Shown: piece by piece, positions 10,430 through 19,796 of the stretch | Layout of the letters: each line of letters opens with the position of its first letter | Position numbering within the stretch: the first letter of the stretch is position 1 | NCBI GenBank assembly: GCA_004151065.3 | Contig: NWUY0300027198.1 | Span: 55,864 to 77,285, forward strand | Source: Larix sibirica | Lineage: Eukaryota; Streptophyta; Pinopsida; Pinales; Pinaceae | Direction of reading: 5' to 3' | DNA length: 21,422 nucleotides | Made by a program: the position numbers and the translations under genes | Notes under the pieces: generated by a model | Told to the model about the DNA's origin: nothing | Databases searched by the model: none | Seen by the model: the letters and a program-made list of their open reading frames with translations, nothing else

Positions 10430-11599
10430 TTTTTTTGGGCCCATCCATCCTCTTCACCTTAAAATGTCCTGGGCAGGGATTGATTCCTCAAGTGTTCACT
10501 AAGCATGAATAATGGTCTTTGGATGAGCTCAAACTTTTCGTAATAACTTCCACCACCATAGACTATCATTTGTGATTTATAGGTGGTGCATACGATAGCC
10601 CAATTTGTCACTATAATGGCCATTCTTTGAATTTCCCGCCCATAATAGTTCATCAGTTTAAGCTTTGAGTTTGATGTTGGCATAGAATAGATAATTTGTA
10701 AATAGTCCAATGATTTCCTTCTATTCCTTGAAGTTCAATGTCCCGTGCAAAGGCCCATTGTTGGGTGTCGTTAGCATTACTAGTTACTACTTGATCGAGA
10801 AAAGAAAGATTGTGATTTCTCAAGGCATCTATAAGTTGGATTCACATTATATAATTTCCACATGGCCCTGCCCATCTATATGTTACAATCCTGATTTGGT
10901 GTCGTCGCCAACCTTCCAACATAAGTGATATGTGATATATTGTGACGAGAGGACTAAAGCCTTCCATAAATTTGATCCCCTCGATGCTTTTTATTGTGTT
11001 TCTCAACCAATCCAAGAGATGCAAGAGCAATGCATTTTGGGATAAAAAATTATTGCCAAATACCTTTTCTACTAATTAATTTCTAGGTGCCTTTTGTTGT
11101 TAACGCCCTGCCAAAACATTACAAATGTTTTATACCTCAGCCTCCAATATCTTTTGGTTTGGCTAGTGAATCCCATACAACCAATGCCATACCTCCCGAT
11201 TCATTTGCTCCTTTCCATAGAAATATGAGTAAAACTTGTTTAATATAAGATAAGGTGTGAATTAGTATGGATGTCTGCATCATCTAATAGATTGGAATGG
11301 CCTAGAGGACACTTTTGATCAATGCCAATCATCCTACTCTATAAATCCATATGTGGGTCTAGTAATTTATCCTAACCTTTAAACGATCCACCAACCAAGT
11401 CCAATCTCTAATCCCATACTTGTTCAACTGTAAATGAAATCCCAAATAAATTAGAATTGAGTCAAAATCCTAAATAGTGTAGGGGATATTTTTACAATCA
11501 TTTCCATATTGGAATTGAGGAACATAATTGAAACGAATACAATATTTTGCTTAGCTTATTTCCATTCTTGAAGCTTTTCATAAAATATTCAAGTTTTTT

Positions 11600-12420
11600 C
11601 CCATGGTTCCATTCCCAAAGAGGACAATGTCATCCACAAATATCAGATGAGTGAGATCTTTGGAAGGGGAGATTTTTATCCCTTTAATATCACCAACCAT
11701 AAAATAAGCTCTCAACATCCCACTAAGACCCATGCAACTAAAGGAACAAGAGAGAGGGAAAGGGAGTAGCCTTAGCGAATATCTCTAGAGATAGTGAAGA
11801 AAGGAGAGGCAAAGCCATTAATTCAGACTGCTAAATAGGGAGAAGAGATGCAAGCTTCAATCAATTTGATGAAAGTCCAAGAGAAGTCGACCTAGAAGAG
11901 GATCATGTAAAGGAAAAGCCAACTAACTTAGTCATAAGCTTTGGATAAGTTGATTTTTTAGACAAAGCCCCTCTTACTTGGCGTTTGTACCAAGTGAAGT
12001 ACCTCTTGGGTGGATTTGATAGCATCTTGAATGTCTCTCCCATGAAGGAAGTCCATTTTCTCTCGGGAGATATGGGTAGAGAGCAGAGGTTTCATTATAA
12101 GAGCAACAATGCTGGAGATGATTTTATTATGTACACAATTGCAAAGAGAAATTGGGTGGAAAGATTCAAACCTGACAGGATTTAATTAATGCAAGGAAAC
12201 TGGAGTTTACAGCACTGAGGATTTTCCCTTCTTGTCTCACGAAATCCACCAAATTAAGTCCTCATGGATGATATCCCCAAAATCCTTAAGAAATTCTGTA
12301 GGGAAAAACCATCAGGGCCTGTAGATTTGTTCAACTGAAGCTTATAAATTGCTGCTTTGAGCTCCGAGGAAGAGATTTGAGCATTCAAGCCTTGGTTTTC
12401 CTCTTCCCCAATATTGTTTG
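11600..12420 (-). pseudogene. LINE reverse transcriptase core, inactivated
   Basis: Read on the minus strand, the RT blocks occur in order but in shifting frames: KSTGPDGF (12305-12328), then a HGRDIQDAIKSTQEVLHLV block, the motif A region KINLSKAYD (11931-11957), and the catalytic FVDDIVLFG (11617-11640 and adjoining). In motif A the first catalytic Asp is replaced by Asn, and a stop follows KAYD. These blocks identify an L1-clade target-primed reverse transcriptase. The substitution and numerous stops make it non-functional. Confidence 0.85.
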
Positions 12421-13126
12421 GAAAAAGCTGCTGCTATAGAGAGAACACTTTGTAGAGAATCCCGATTTGCTTGTATGTAAAGGTCTTTGAAGTGGGCAAC
12501 TCCTGCTAAACCGATATCATCAAAATGTTCACATTGGATCCCCCTGTGGTCAATTATCCTCCAGTTTGTATTGTGGGCTTTCTTGGCTGATGCTTGTGTG
12601 TAAAAGAAAGTAGTGTTTCGATCACCTTTTGATAACCGTATTGCTCGACTTTCATTCTCCAGCGAGCCTCCTCCCAGGCCAGTAGGCAGGTTTGTTGGGA
12701 TTCCAATCGATTCAGTTCCTCCAAGGCTTCGTGAGAGTGAGTAACAATGCTTACTTGGTTGTTCAGAGTCGACAACTCCCCTTCTATCTTTAGTAGATCA
12801 TTTGCAGTGGTTCCAAAATGCTCCCGACACCATTTCTTTTATTCTTTCTTCATTTTTAAGAGATTTGTTTGAAAATGAGTTAGTATATCTCCTTGAGCTA
12901 GTGTATGGGTCACATCACCATGTAGATGTGATTTTTTGGATATAGTCTGGACGAGTCAACCAGTGAGGGTTAAATTTTGAAAGGAGCGGGTGGCTGGGGC
13001 AGGGGGCTCATTGCTAGCTCCGAAGTTATTTCAACATGGTCCGATCCTCTAGATGGCTGAACCTCTGTTTGATATCTTTATGTTTGTTTCTCCAAGTCAC
13101 CATGGATGAGATAGGCTCAACATCTA

Positions 13127-13376
13127 TCAACTCTTTCTACTTGAATAAATTTGAGAAGAAATCTGCAGTGGGTCCAACTGAGCGTTCTGGCCCCATATTT
13201 TTACACCTGAGGTAAAGAGATTTAGATCTCTGCTTACGATGAGAGTTGGAGATTCCAACACAACTTGGTCTGCTAAGTCCTGCCAAAATTCCTGCCTGCC
13301 ATGTAGGGGCCCATACACATTGAGAGGGTCTATTATGCCATTCATCTCTTGTGAGAATAACGACTTCCCACATCAT
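13127..13376 (-). pseudogene. LINE endonuclease (APE-like) fragment
   Basis: The minus strand reads NVYGPLHGRQEFWQDL, followed by LIVSRDLNLF where the family usually has a GGDFN motif. It then shifts frame into DPTADFFS-like text. NVYGP and the FW-L helix are typical of the endonuclease/exonuclease/phosphatase fold that nicks target DNA for plant L1 elements. Only the middle and end of the domain are present. Confidence 0.75.
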
Positions 13377-13430
13377 AGTATGAAAGGACTTCCCGAGCTA
13401 TATTCTCAACACTTTCATATCTGATTTCGG

Positions 13431-14470
13431 ATTTGAAATTGGCTGAAATATCCATTTATTCATAAAAAAATATATATCTTCTAAACGTCACTTTGTTAGT
13501 ATCAATGTTTACCAACATGCAAGCCTTATACTGATTACTCTATCAAGGAGAGATCAATTTCACACATTTTGCATTTAACTTAGTTGTCTTTTCTTTTGGA
13601 ATTAATACTAATGCAAGAATATGAAATATTTTTAGATAATTAAGTCTAGGCTTCTTTCATGACCAAGCCTCCCCAAGTGTGATATCTTGTGTTGTGTTTA
13701 CAGGCTGATCAGTTTATTAAGTATACTGTAGTGTGAACTGCTTCTGGCCAATACTTACCAGGCACTGCTTTATTTTCTAACATAAATATGGCTATGTCTA
13801 CAACCACCTGTTTCTTATGTGCACAAACTCTATTTTGTTGGGGTGTAAGTAGTGGTAAATTGTCATTGAATGTGCCTCCACTGCTGCTCCCCTCTCCCCC
13901 CGCCCCCCCTCCAAGGAAAACTTCACGGGGAAGTCCAAGTGATGCTACCTCAAATTTGTGGACGGCATCCCTAGTAAACCCAACGGCGTAGACTAGTGGT
14001 GCCTCAACTAGGGGGATTCAAACTGGGCATCTGTTGCAATGGAACTAACCAAATCTCCAACAACATTGGCGACAACTGGTTGATCAAAGCCCTTGGGCTT
14101 GAATGCCCCCTCCTTGACAAAATTCAGTATATTCATTGGAACAAAACTCTCCTCCATTGTTTGGAGGGTTTTGATACATTTATCAGGCTCCTCAACAATT
14201 GCTTTAAATTTTTTGAATTGAACATATTTGATTTATGCTTAAGAAACTACAGCCACATCTCCCGTGAAATATCATTGACAAGCAACAAGAATACCTGTCT
14301 CCAGAAACTCAGATTGTCTTCATCAGACCACAGATATAGACTTAAATTGGCTGACTTTCAGCAGTATTCTTTGAGTTTGTAAGTTACCACAAGGTAGAAT
14401 ATGCTTTTCACCACTTGACCAATGTAGTAACTGTTTCTTCTAAAACATAATGCCATGGAAGACTAGTATT
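13431..14470 (-). mobile_element. Ty1/copia integrase-region fragment, antisense
   Basis: On the minus strand the integrase core is recognisable: VFLLLVNDISREMWL with a stop then FLKHKSN (around 14230-14310), NGGEFCSNEYTEFCQ (around 14110-14160), then, after an insertion, FTTTYTPQQNRV and KYWPEAVHTTVYLIN (13690-13865). Weaker post-integrase similarity, including a Lys-rich IPKEKTTKLNAK block and FRRYIFF, continues to about 13430. These are the D, DxxG/E region and YTPQQN motifs of copia integrases. No LTR, gag or RT part was found. Both ends are approximate; the low end meets the LINE fragment. Confidence 0.85.
13873..14098. mobile_element. 226-bp insertion with 7-bp target duplication inside copia integrase
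   Basis: The direct repeat ttgaatg occurs at 13866-13872 and 14099-14105. Removing one copy plus 13873-14098 brings the two halves of the copia integrase together at the expected place, between the GI and FTTTYTPQQN motifs. The insert contains a C/T-rich low-complexity part (13884-13915) and a weak tRNA-like pair, A-box-like tagactagtgg (13989-13999) and T-loop-like gattcaaac (14015-14023). Their 26-bp spacing and position more than 100 bp inside are not typical of a SINE. No terminal inverted repeat is obvious. Class unknown. Confidence 0.7.
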
Positions 14471-14774
14471 GGTATCATGAGACCCTTCCTTAATAAACTG
14501 ATCAAAACCTTTAAGGCATTACCATCCAGATAGGAACTCACATAAGATATGTGGTAAGAATGAGAGCATACTTTTAGCAGGCAGTTAGAAACTTAGTACT
14601 ATTAATCCAAGTATCTGTTTCAACCTACAGAGTGCATCTTAGTAATATTAGCAATCAGAATCTGTCTGAGCAAAGATCTACAGAGTGCATCTTATAAAGC
14701 TGCATATGATGGATTTGGAAGTCTATACATCGTGGTGTTATAAATATTTTCAAGTTTTGATGTCATGTTAGCAA
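14471..14774. other. Non-coding sequence, probably WDR3 intron
   Basis: No exon or domain is visible. A 17-bp direct repeat, ctacagagtgcatctta, occurs at 14625-14641 and 14678-14694. The region lies upstream of the first visible WDR3 exon and is probably part of the preceding intron, though the upstream exon is not in the window. Confidence 0.5.
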
Positions 14775-15270
14775 ATTACTTAAGGACTAAATTGCTTGAA
14801 CGCCACTGGTTAGTTCACATAAACATCTCTTTGTTAATGTATTGAATATTTTTACTTCCAATTGCATTTCTTATATCATTGGATTTGTTCTAGTCCTAGA
14901 CAGTATGGAAAGTAAAATGAGGCAGACTTGGATCACTGCTGATTGGCAAAGTAGGTTTAATTTCATGAACCTTTTGGTCTCAGTAGATTCATAATGTCGG
15001 CAATGGGCAATCTTGTTTGTTTGATTACTTAAAGACTAAATTGCTTGAACACCACTGGTTAACACACATAAACATCTCTTTTTTACATATTTAATTTTTT
15101 TACTGTTAAGCAGAGTTCTTATATCATTGGCTGTGTTATAGACAGTGTGGGAAGTGAAAATGAAGCAGATTAAGATCACTGTTTATTGAGAAAGTAGGTT
15201 TAATTTCATAAACCTTTTTGTCCCAGTAGCTTCAGGGTGTAGGAAATGGGCAATCTCATTTGTTTGATTT
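14775..15270. repeat. 249-bp tandem duplication in WDR3 intron
   Basis: Two units begin with attacttaa-gactaaattgc at 14775 and 15024 and end with gggcaatct-(t/a)tttgtttg, a period of 249 bp. Identity is roughly 80 percent by eye with small indels. It lies just before the acceptor of the first visible WDR3 exon. It is not coding and shows no transposon ends. Confidence 0.85.
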
Positions 15271-15350
15271 GCTATTTGTTTGTTTTAGAAGTATTTATTT
15301 TTGTAGTGGCTAACTACTTTGTATGTTAAACTCTATGCTATGAATTGCAG

Positions 15351-15532
15351 GTGTTTTTTGTTGATTCTTTGAAGTTTTTTTTGTCTCTATATGGCCACAA
15401 GTTGCCAGTTCTTTGCATGGATATTTCTTCGGATGGTGATCTGCTCGTCAGTGGATCTGCAGACAAAAATTTGAAGATTTGGGGCCTAGATTTTGGCGAC
15501 TGTCATAGATCCCTCTTTGCTCATTCTGACAG
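15351..15532 (+). CDS. WDR3: WDR3/UTP12 exon (WD40 repeat of the second propeller)
   Basis: WDR3 (yeast Utp12/Dip2) is a nucleolar WD40 protein of the UTP-B complex, part of the U3 small-subunit processome that folds and cleaves pre-18S rRNA. The exon encodes 60 codons plus two bases, beginning [20 protein letters not shown] and ending [16 protein letters not shown]. It contains a full GH...[12 protein letters not shown] repeat nearly identical to eukaryotic WDR3. The acceptor is tgaattgcag (15341-15350) and the donor is gacag|gtgg (15533). It splices in phase 2 to 16127, giving HSD-SVMAVQ, the expected family join. Earlier exons, probably more than half of the protein, are not in the window. 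The frame is intact and the plus strand clean, so I take the gene as functional. Confidence 0.93.
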
Positions 15533-16126
15533 GTGGATCCCTTGCCATGTATTTTCCATTCAGATTGGCCATCACAATTGAAGTAATTTAGTACATCTTA
15601 TATTATATACATAGAAGTACACAAAACCGACAGTTTCCCTATTGTGGTCCATGTATTGAAATTCCTGATTTTGATTGTCCTTGATTGAAGCCAATCTTAC
15701 TCAACATATTAATAGCCTGTACACTTTGTGTGCACCATATCTGGAGATGGAACCAGGGTCTTGACTCTCAAGTGCCTTAGGGAGTTAACACCATCATACA
15801 ATTCTAGCCCTAGGCATACATTTGTTATTATCTACTTGGAACTGGGGCATAAAACTACAGATATTAATTGTCATAAACTTTGTGTTCATTATGCTAGAAA
15901 ATAGGGAACTGAGATCTTCTGTACCTTGAGTCAATTCATCCTATGAAATTTCTAGGCATGTTTTTTAATTTTTACCACCTAAGTGTGCTCTCATGTATAC
16001 ATTTCAAAAGTTACATCTATGACTTCTAGGAAAATGGACATTTTTCAAGATTACTATGGACATTTTTCAGGATTACTACGTTAGAATTTGAAAGTAACTT
16101 GTTTTTTTTGCTATCACAATGGACAG
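15533..16126 (+). other. WDR3 intron, 594 bp
   Basis: GT at 15533 and AG at 16125-16126 bound it. The end is T-rich (gttttttttgctatcacaatggacag). A 21-base near-duplicate containing atggacatttttca occurs around 16033-16070. If retained, the intron adds [15 protein letters not shown] and a stop, truncating the protein. No other feature seen. Confidence 0.85.
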
Positions 16127-16358
16127 TGTTATGGCAGTTCAGTTTGTGCGCAATACACATTATATGTTCAGTGTAGGAAAAGATCGACTAGTGAAGTATT
16201 GGGATGCAGATAAGTTTGAACTGCTATTGACATTAGAAGGTCATCATGCTGAAGTTTGGTGCCTTGCAGTTAGTAGTCATGGTGACTTCACTGTCACAGG
16301 GTCTCATGATCGTTCCATCCGTCGGTGGGACCGTACAGAAGAACCTTTCTTTATTGAG
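16127..16358 (+). CDS. WDR3: WDR3/UTP12 exon (two WD40 repeats)
   Basis: The exon has one base completing a split Ser codon plus 77 codons. It carries VMAVQFVRNTHYMFSVGKDR and YWDADKFELLLTLEGHH, then AEVWCLAVSSHGDF and VTGSHDRSIRRWDRTEEPF. These are the GKD-KYWD and GHH...IRRWD strands of successive blades, with conserved GH and WD pairs. The acceptor is atggacag (ending 16126) and the donor is ttgag|gtgg at 16359, phase 0. The next exon continues as EEREKRLE, the family sequence after the last blade. No stops or missing residues are seen. Confidence 0.93.
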
Positions 16359-16469
16359 GTGGTTTATCTTACTATTTTTTTAGTTTTGTCCTATTGTTCT
16401 ACTCTGGTAAATGTTCTGTGTAGGATCCTCGTCTAGGTCAGAACATGATTAACCATTTGGTGTCTACAG

Positions 16470-16679
16470 GAAGAAAGAGAAAAGAGATTGGAATCTATGT
16501 TCGAGTCAGGCCTTGATGACACAACTGATGGGCAGTTTGGATTCAGAGAGGATATTCCAGAGGAAGGGGCTGTTGGCTTTGCAGGGAAGAAAACACAGGA
16601 GACTGTTACTGCAACTGATTCTATTATTGAAGCATTAGACACAGCAGAAGCTGAAGTTGAGCGCCTTCATCAACATGAG
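16470..16679 (+). CDS. WDR3: WDR3/UTP12 exon (acidic linker between propeller and Utp12 domain)
   Basis: The exon has 70 codons starting EEREKRLESMFESGLDD and ending AEAEVERLHQHE. It is rich in Glu and Asp and includes the conserved GKKTQETVTATDSIIEAL stretch that separates the WD40 propellers from the C-terminal Utp12 domain in WDR3 proteins. The 111-bp intron before it ends in tgtctacag (16469), and its donor is atgag|gtattc (16680). Both junctions are phase 0. It is acidic and probably helical. Confidence 0.92.
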
Positions 16680-16994
16680 GTATTCGTCATCTTAAGTAAA
16701 TTTAGCTGCATAGAAAATCTCCGGGAAGCCAATCTTAGTTTTGAATCTTTTGATGCCATGTACAGTTACTTGCAGAAGGTTGCATTTAATCGTTTTGCTG
16801 CTAGGATGTAGTGAAGCTTTCTGGTTATTAGTTTTTTGAATTTTCTATTTAGCGTTTCCAGCAAAATGCCAAAAAACTATGTTATTTATGATTCATGCCC
16901 TTGTATTTAATGTGTAATCTTGGACATCTCCATGCCTGTTGCCATGAAAGATGACTTTATTCTGATTTTCTGTCTTTTGCTTTTGTATATGTAG
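16680..16994 (+). other. WDR3 intron, 315 bp
   Basis: Bounded by GT at 16680 and the acceptor ttttgtatatgtag ending at 16994. An in-frame stop (16809-16811) is reached if the intron is retained. Nothing else is seen in it. Confidence 0.85.
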
Positions 16995-17123
16995 GAGGAA
17001 ATGAAGAATGGATTGAAAACACGTTTTCAACCAAATGTAATAATGCTTGGGCTTTCTCCATCTGCATATATTCTTCGTGCAGTCTCTGCTGTTCGGACAA
17101 ATGATCTTGAACAAACACTTCTG
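16995..17123 (+). CDS. WDR3: WDR3/UTP12 exon (start of Utp12 domain)
   Basis: The exon has 43 codons reading EEMKNGLKTRFQPNVIMLGL and then SPSAYILRAVSAVRTNDLEQ, ending TLL. This is the beginning of the Dip2/Utp12 C-terminal domain, which mediates UTP-B contacts in the processome. The donor is cttctg|gtatgt (17124), phase 0. The expected following residues (an LPF-type helix) are not found anywhere in the remaining 4.3 kb. The next intron is therefore longer than 4,299 bp and contains the Ty3/gypsy insertion described below. Confidence 0.92.
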
Positions 17124-18164
17124 GTATGTCTGTAACTCATCTATACAGAACCTTTTTCTTCCTGTTGTAATGATCTTATTTGTGTTTGCATATGATTTTA
17201 GTTAGCCATAGATGCAACTTGTGGCATGTATAGTTTATGAACCACAACATCATTGAAATTTAGTATGAAGAATATTAAATATAATGCAAAGGCAAGCAAT
17301 GGAAGCTGACATAAATAAATTGATTCTATATGCATAATGGACAGAAATTATTGAAACTAATTGTAATCTAGGGGTGCCCAAGTTATTTATTTTGTTACAA
17401 AGTTTCCATTTTTGGTTACTTTCAGAAAAAAGTGATTAGTACGTGCTTTGTTTATTTTGTACCCTTTACAAATATCAGTGGCAGAATGACATTTACATTT
17501 GGATAGTATATGAGACAACACTCAAATAACAGTAGGACAAAGTTCAGGTACAAGATTGAATTTGTTCAGTTGTATTGAGATATCTAAAGCCTGCAACTTT
17601 TTGTGCTTATTTCCCTTATTTGTACACCTTCAGTTGCTCACACTATTATATATGATCAAATTACATGGAATCTTTTGGAGATTGACGTGTCCATAAAATG
17701 CATTTCAATACTGTTTGTAAAGAATAATGATTCATCACACAAGTCATCTTGTAAACAATTTAAAAAAGTTTAATCTTGACTGAGCGATAGATTTGTGTGT
17801 CAATGGTACTCACATATTGTGGATGGATAATCGTCTTATTATTGGTATAATTGCACAAAATCTCATTTATACAGTTTTATATTGAACTTCTTTATAGTTT
17901 TATAGACTCTTGGCTTTTTCATGTTATGGTTTAGGACAAGAGAAAAATGAGTAAATTGAATTACATGATAATCATTACGATCAGGAACACAAAGATATGT
18001 GTATTACCTTGTACTCAAATACGCTATGAATAAAAATATATAATTTGTACATTGATCAATAATTTGATTCTTGGTGTTGACAAATGAGTTTGTGGTGCCT
18101 CATAGGGTAAATTAGAGCTTGCCCCTAACTATAGATGCGGGACAAATAGGGCTTACCACTGATA
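17124..18164 (+). other. WDR3 intron, part upstream of the Ty3/gypsy insertion
   Basis: AT-rich sequence with no exon. The intron opens with GT at 17124 and is interrupted at 18165 by the LTR. The five bases before the LTR, tgata (18160-18164), would be the target-site duplication if they recur after the 3' LTR, which lies outside the window. Confidence 0.7.
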
Positions 18165-19455
18165 TGTGATGTCCCTTTCCCACTGATAACCCCGGGAGGA
18201 CTTAATAGCCTATTTCATTCCCGTGGGCTATAGACGGTGCAAGGGAATTAATCTGTTTGATTATTTAATGTCAATTAGGCGAAAAAGCAACATTAATGGT
18301 GACATTGAATAATTAAATTAAATGATGGGAAAAGTGACTTTGGGGAAAATATTAAAGAAAGACTTTACAAAGTCACTTTATATTATTTAATTGAGGGGGG
18401 GGGAAGGCAAAGAAGTATATAAAGTGAAATGGAGCTCATTATCTCATTATTCATGATTATTATTATTCATGAATTGGATTTTGCAGAGCTCTCGTGGCTT
18501 TTTGGCTCTTGGGATGAAAAACCCTTGAATGATTGGGTTTGGTGGTGAAACTATCCACCCTAGTTGATCAAGAAGGGAAGATCACACAGATCATTCATGG
18601 TGCTTTACCATTGAAGAAGGAGAATGTTCCATATTGTCAAATTGTGTGGATCTACAGATTTATTGGGTGCTTTGTTGAGGCGCAGAAGGGCATTCCGTTC
18701 GAGGAGGGTGTAGCTCTCAATCCATCTTTCAACCATTCATCATTATCATCAAATCTGTTGAGGAGGGTGCATTGGTTGTGGGTTATTTGTTGATTGAAGG
18801 AGGGCATGTTGAGAGTTAAGTCTGCTTTTTGAAGGGTGAACTAGCTTGTTGAGGGTGCAAGACTTATATCCATCATTGTGTCTTGTCCCCACTGATACAT
18901 GCTGCTGAGGAGGGCGATCTCACTGCTGGATAGGATCTCTGAGGGGCGATCCACATTTCTTGCTCATTGCTTGCTTGTGAGGAGGTGGATTCATTATTTG
19001 TGGGTTTATTGGTTTGGGAGGAGTGCAAAGATCCAAATCAGATCTATTTATTGCTCATTCCGGTTGCCATAACTGTTGAATACAAGACTGATATATTGCT
19101 GGGCATATCCTCTGACTACTATCATACGGGAATGACATTCTCCACCAAACTGAGCTACCAAAAGGGGCCGTTCATTGTCAAAAGGAAGCTGCAATATCTA
19201 GCTATCTACAGGTCTGAAAATACTATTAAGTCTGATTTTATTTGCCTTTTTGTACTGCTGTTACAGTTGTTGGAAAATCACTGTCTCTTTCATGTATTGT
19301 TGTGGTTTGCTTTTGGCATTAAATGCAAATAAGTATGTTTTGGTGTGCACATCCCATTGTCAAATGTTATGATGAATGAGATCTGAAACATAACCATTGA
19401 AACCATCATCAAACCAACAAAAGCAAATCATCCAAGTCAAGTAGGGGATATTATA
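18165..19455 (+). repeat. 5' LTR of the Ty3/gypsy element, 1,291 bp
   Basis: The start, tgtgatgtccc (18165-18175), and end, ggggatattata (19444-19455), form an 11-bp inverted repeat if three transitions are allowed, including CA to TA at the 3' terminus. The end lies one base before the primer binding site. A TATA box lies 251 bp inside. The second half is rich in GAGGAGGG/GAGGGTG words (18701-18960). Open frames inside (18533-18793 and 18967-19332) look like chance. The boundaries rest on the terminal repeat and primer site, because the 3' LTR cannot be compared. Confidence 0.75.
18416..18423 (+). promoter_or_regulatory. TATA box of the LTR promoter
   Basis: The sequence tatataaa lies about 250 bp into the LTR and precedes a likely start region near 18445-18455 (cattatctcattattcatg). 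Position and sequence fit an LTR U3 promoter. No transcript evidence is available. Confidence 0.6.
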
Positions 19456-19456
19456 G

Positions 19457-19470
19457 TGGTATCAGAGCCA
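19457..19470 (+). other. Primer binding site for initiator Met tRNA
   Basis: The sequence tggtatcagagcca is complementary to the 3' end of plant initiator Met tRNA (…CTCTGATACCA) and starts one base after the LTR end. It is the usual priming site of plant Ty3/gypsy elements and fixes strand and LTR boundary. Confidence 0.9.
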
Positions 19471-19796
19471 TCATCCTGGCAGCCTGTGAGTTGCATGCTT
19501 TTTCATGAATCCGGAGGACAACGAATATATCACATACAGGAAGAGAAGGCAGAGAGGTGCTGATAACATAGTCAAAAGAAGAGGAAAACATGGGGGACAA
19601 GAATGAACTGCCTGAGGGTAGCACCTTGAATATTTTGAATGACCTTGCAAGGGGGCAACAATAGTTGGTTTAGCTTCTTACCCAATTTATCATAAGTAAT
19701 CAAGGAAACCAAAACAATGCTGTCAACAATGGGAATCGTGCAGAAGGGAGCAACACTCATATCCTTGCATAGAATAACAGTCGGACAATTAGTAGA

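Larger units (their letters stand above)
9380..13430 (-). mobile_element. Dead L1-type LINE with endonuclease, RT, zf-RVT and RNase H remains
   Basis: Read on the minus strand from about 13430 downward, the domains of a plant L1-type second ORF appear in the right order. These are an endonuclease segment, an endonuclease-RT linker (12554-12775, with EEARWRMK), RT fingers and palm (about 11600-12420), thumb-like text (11030-11500, including YLGFHLQLNKYGIRDW and FLWKGANESGGMALV), a zf-RVT motif (10354-10429) and an RNase H domain (about 9860-10060). Many stops and frameshifts occur in all domains, so it is inactive. The 5' side is truncated within the endonuclease, next to the copia fragment. 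The 3' end is approximate, set near the ttttattaataaaa-like stretch around 9389-9405. No flanking duplication was identified. Confidence 0.85.

Noticed and set aside
11985-12185. Plus-strand 66-codon frame as a gene
   Set aside because: It lies opposite the LINE reverse transcriptase blocks, which explain the sequence.
13989-14025. A tRNA gene
   Set aside because: A-box-like and T-loop-like words are present, but no acceptor stem or cloverleaf forms and the boxes are too close together.
13788-14382. Plus-strand frames of 67 and 128 codons, one proline-rich, as genes
   Set aside because: They run across copia integrase read on the other strand and the 226-bp insertion. The proline-rich part comes from the C/T tract.
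16433-16642. Minus-strand 69-codon frame as an antisense gene
   Set aside because: It is the shadow of a WDR3 exon with strong family identity on the plus strand.
18533-19332. Two plus-strand frames of 86 and 121 codons as proteins
   Set aside because: Both lie inside the LTR, between its TATA box and the primer binding site, and resemble no protein.
19572-19760. Minus-strand 62-codon frame as a gene
   Set aside because: It lies antisense in the gypsy leader, with no similarity or promoter.
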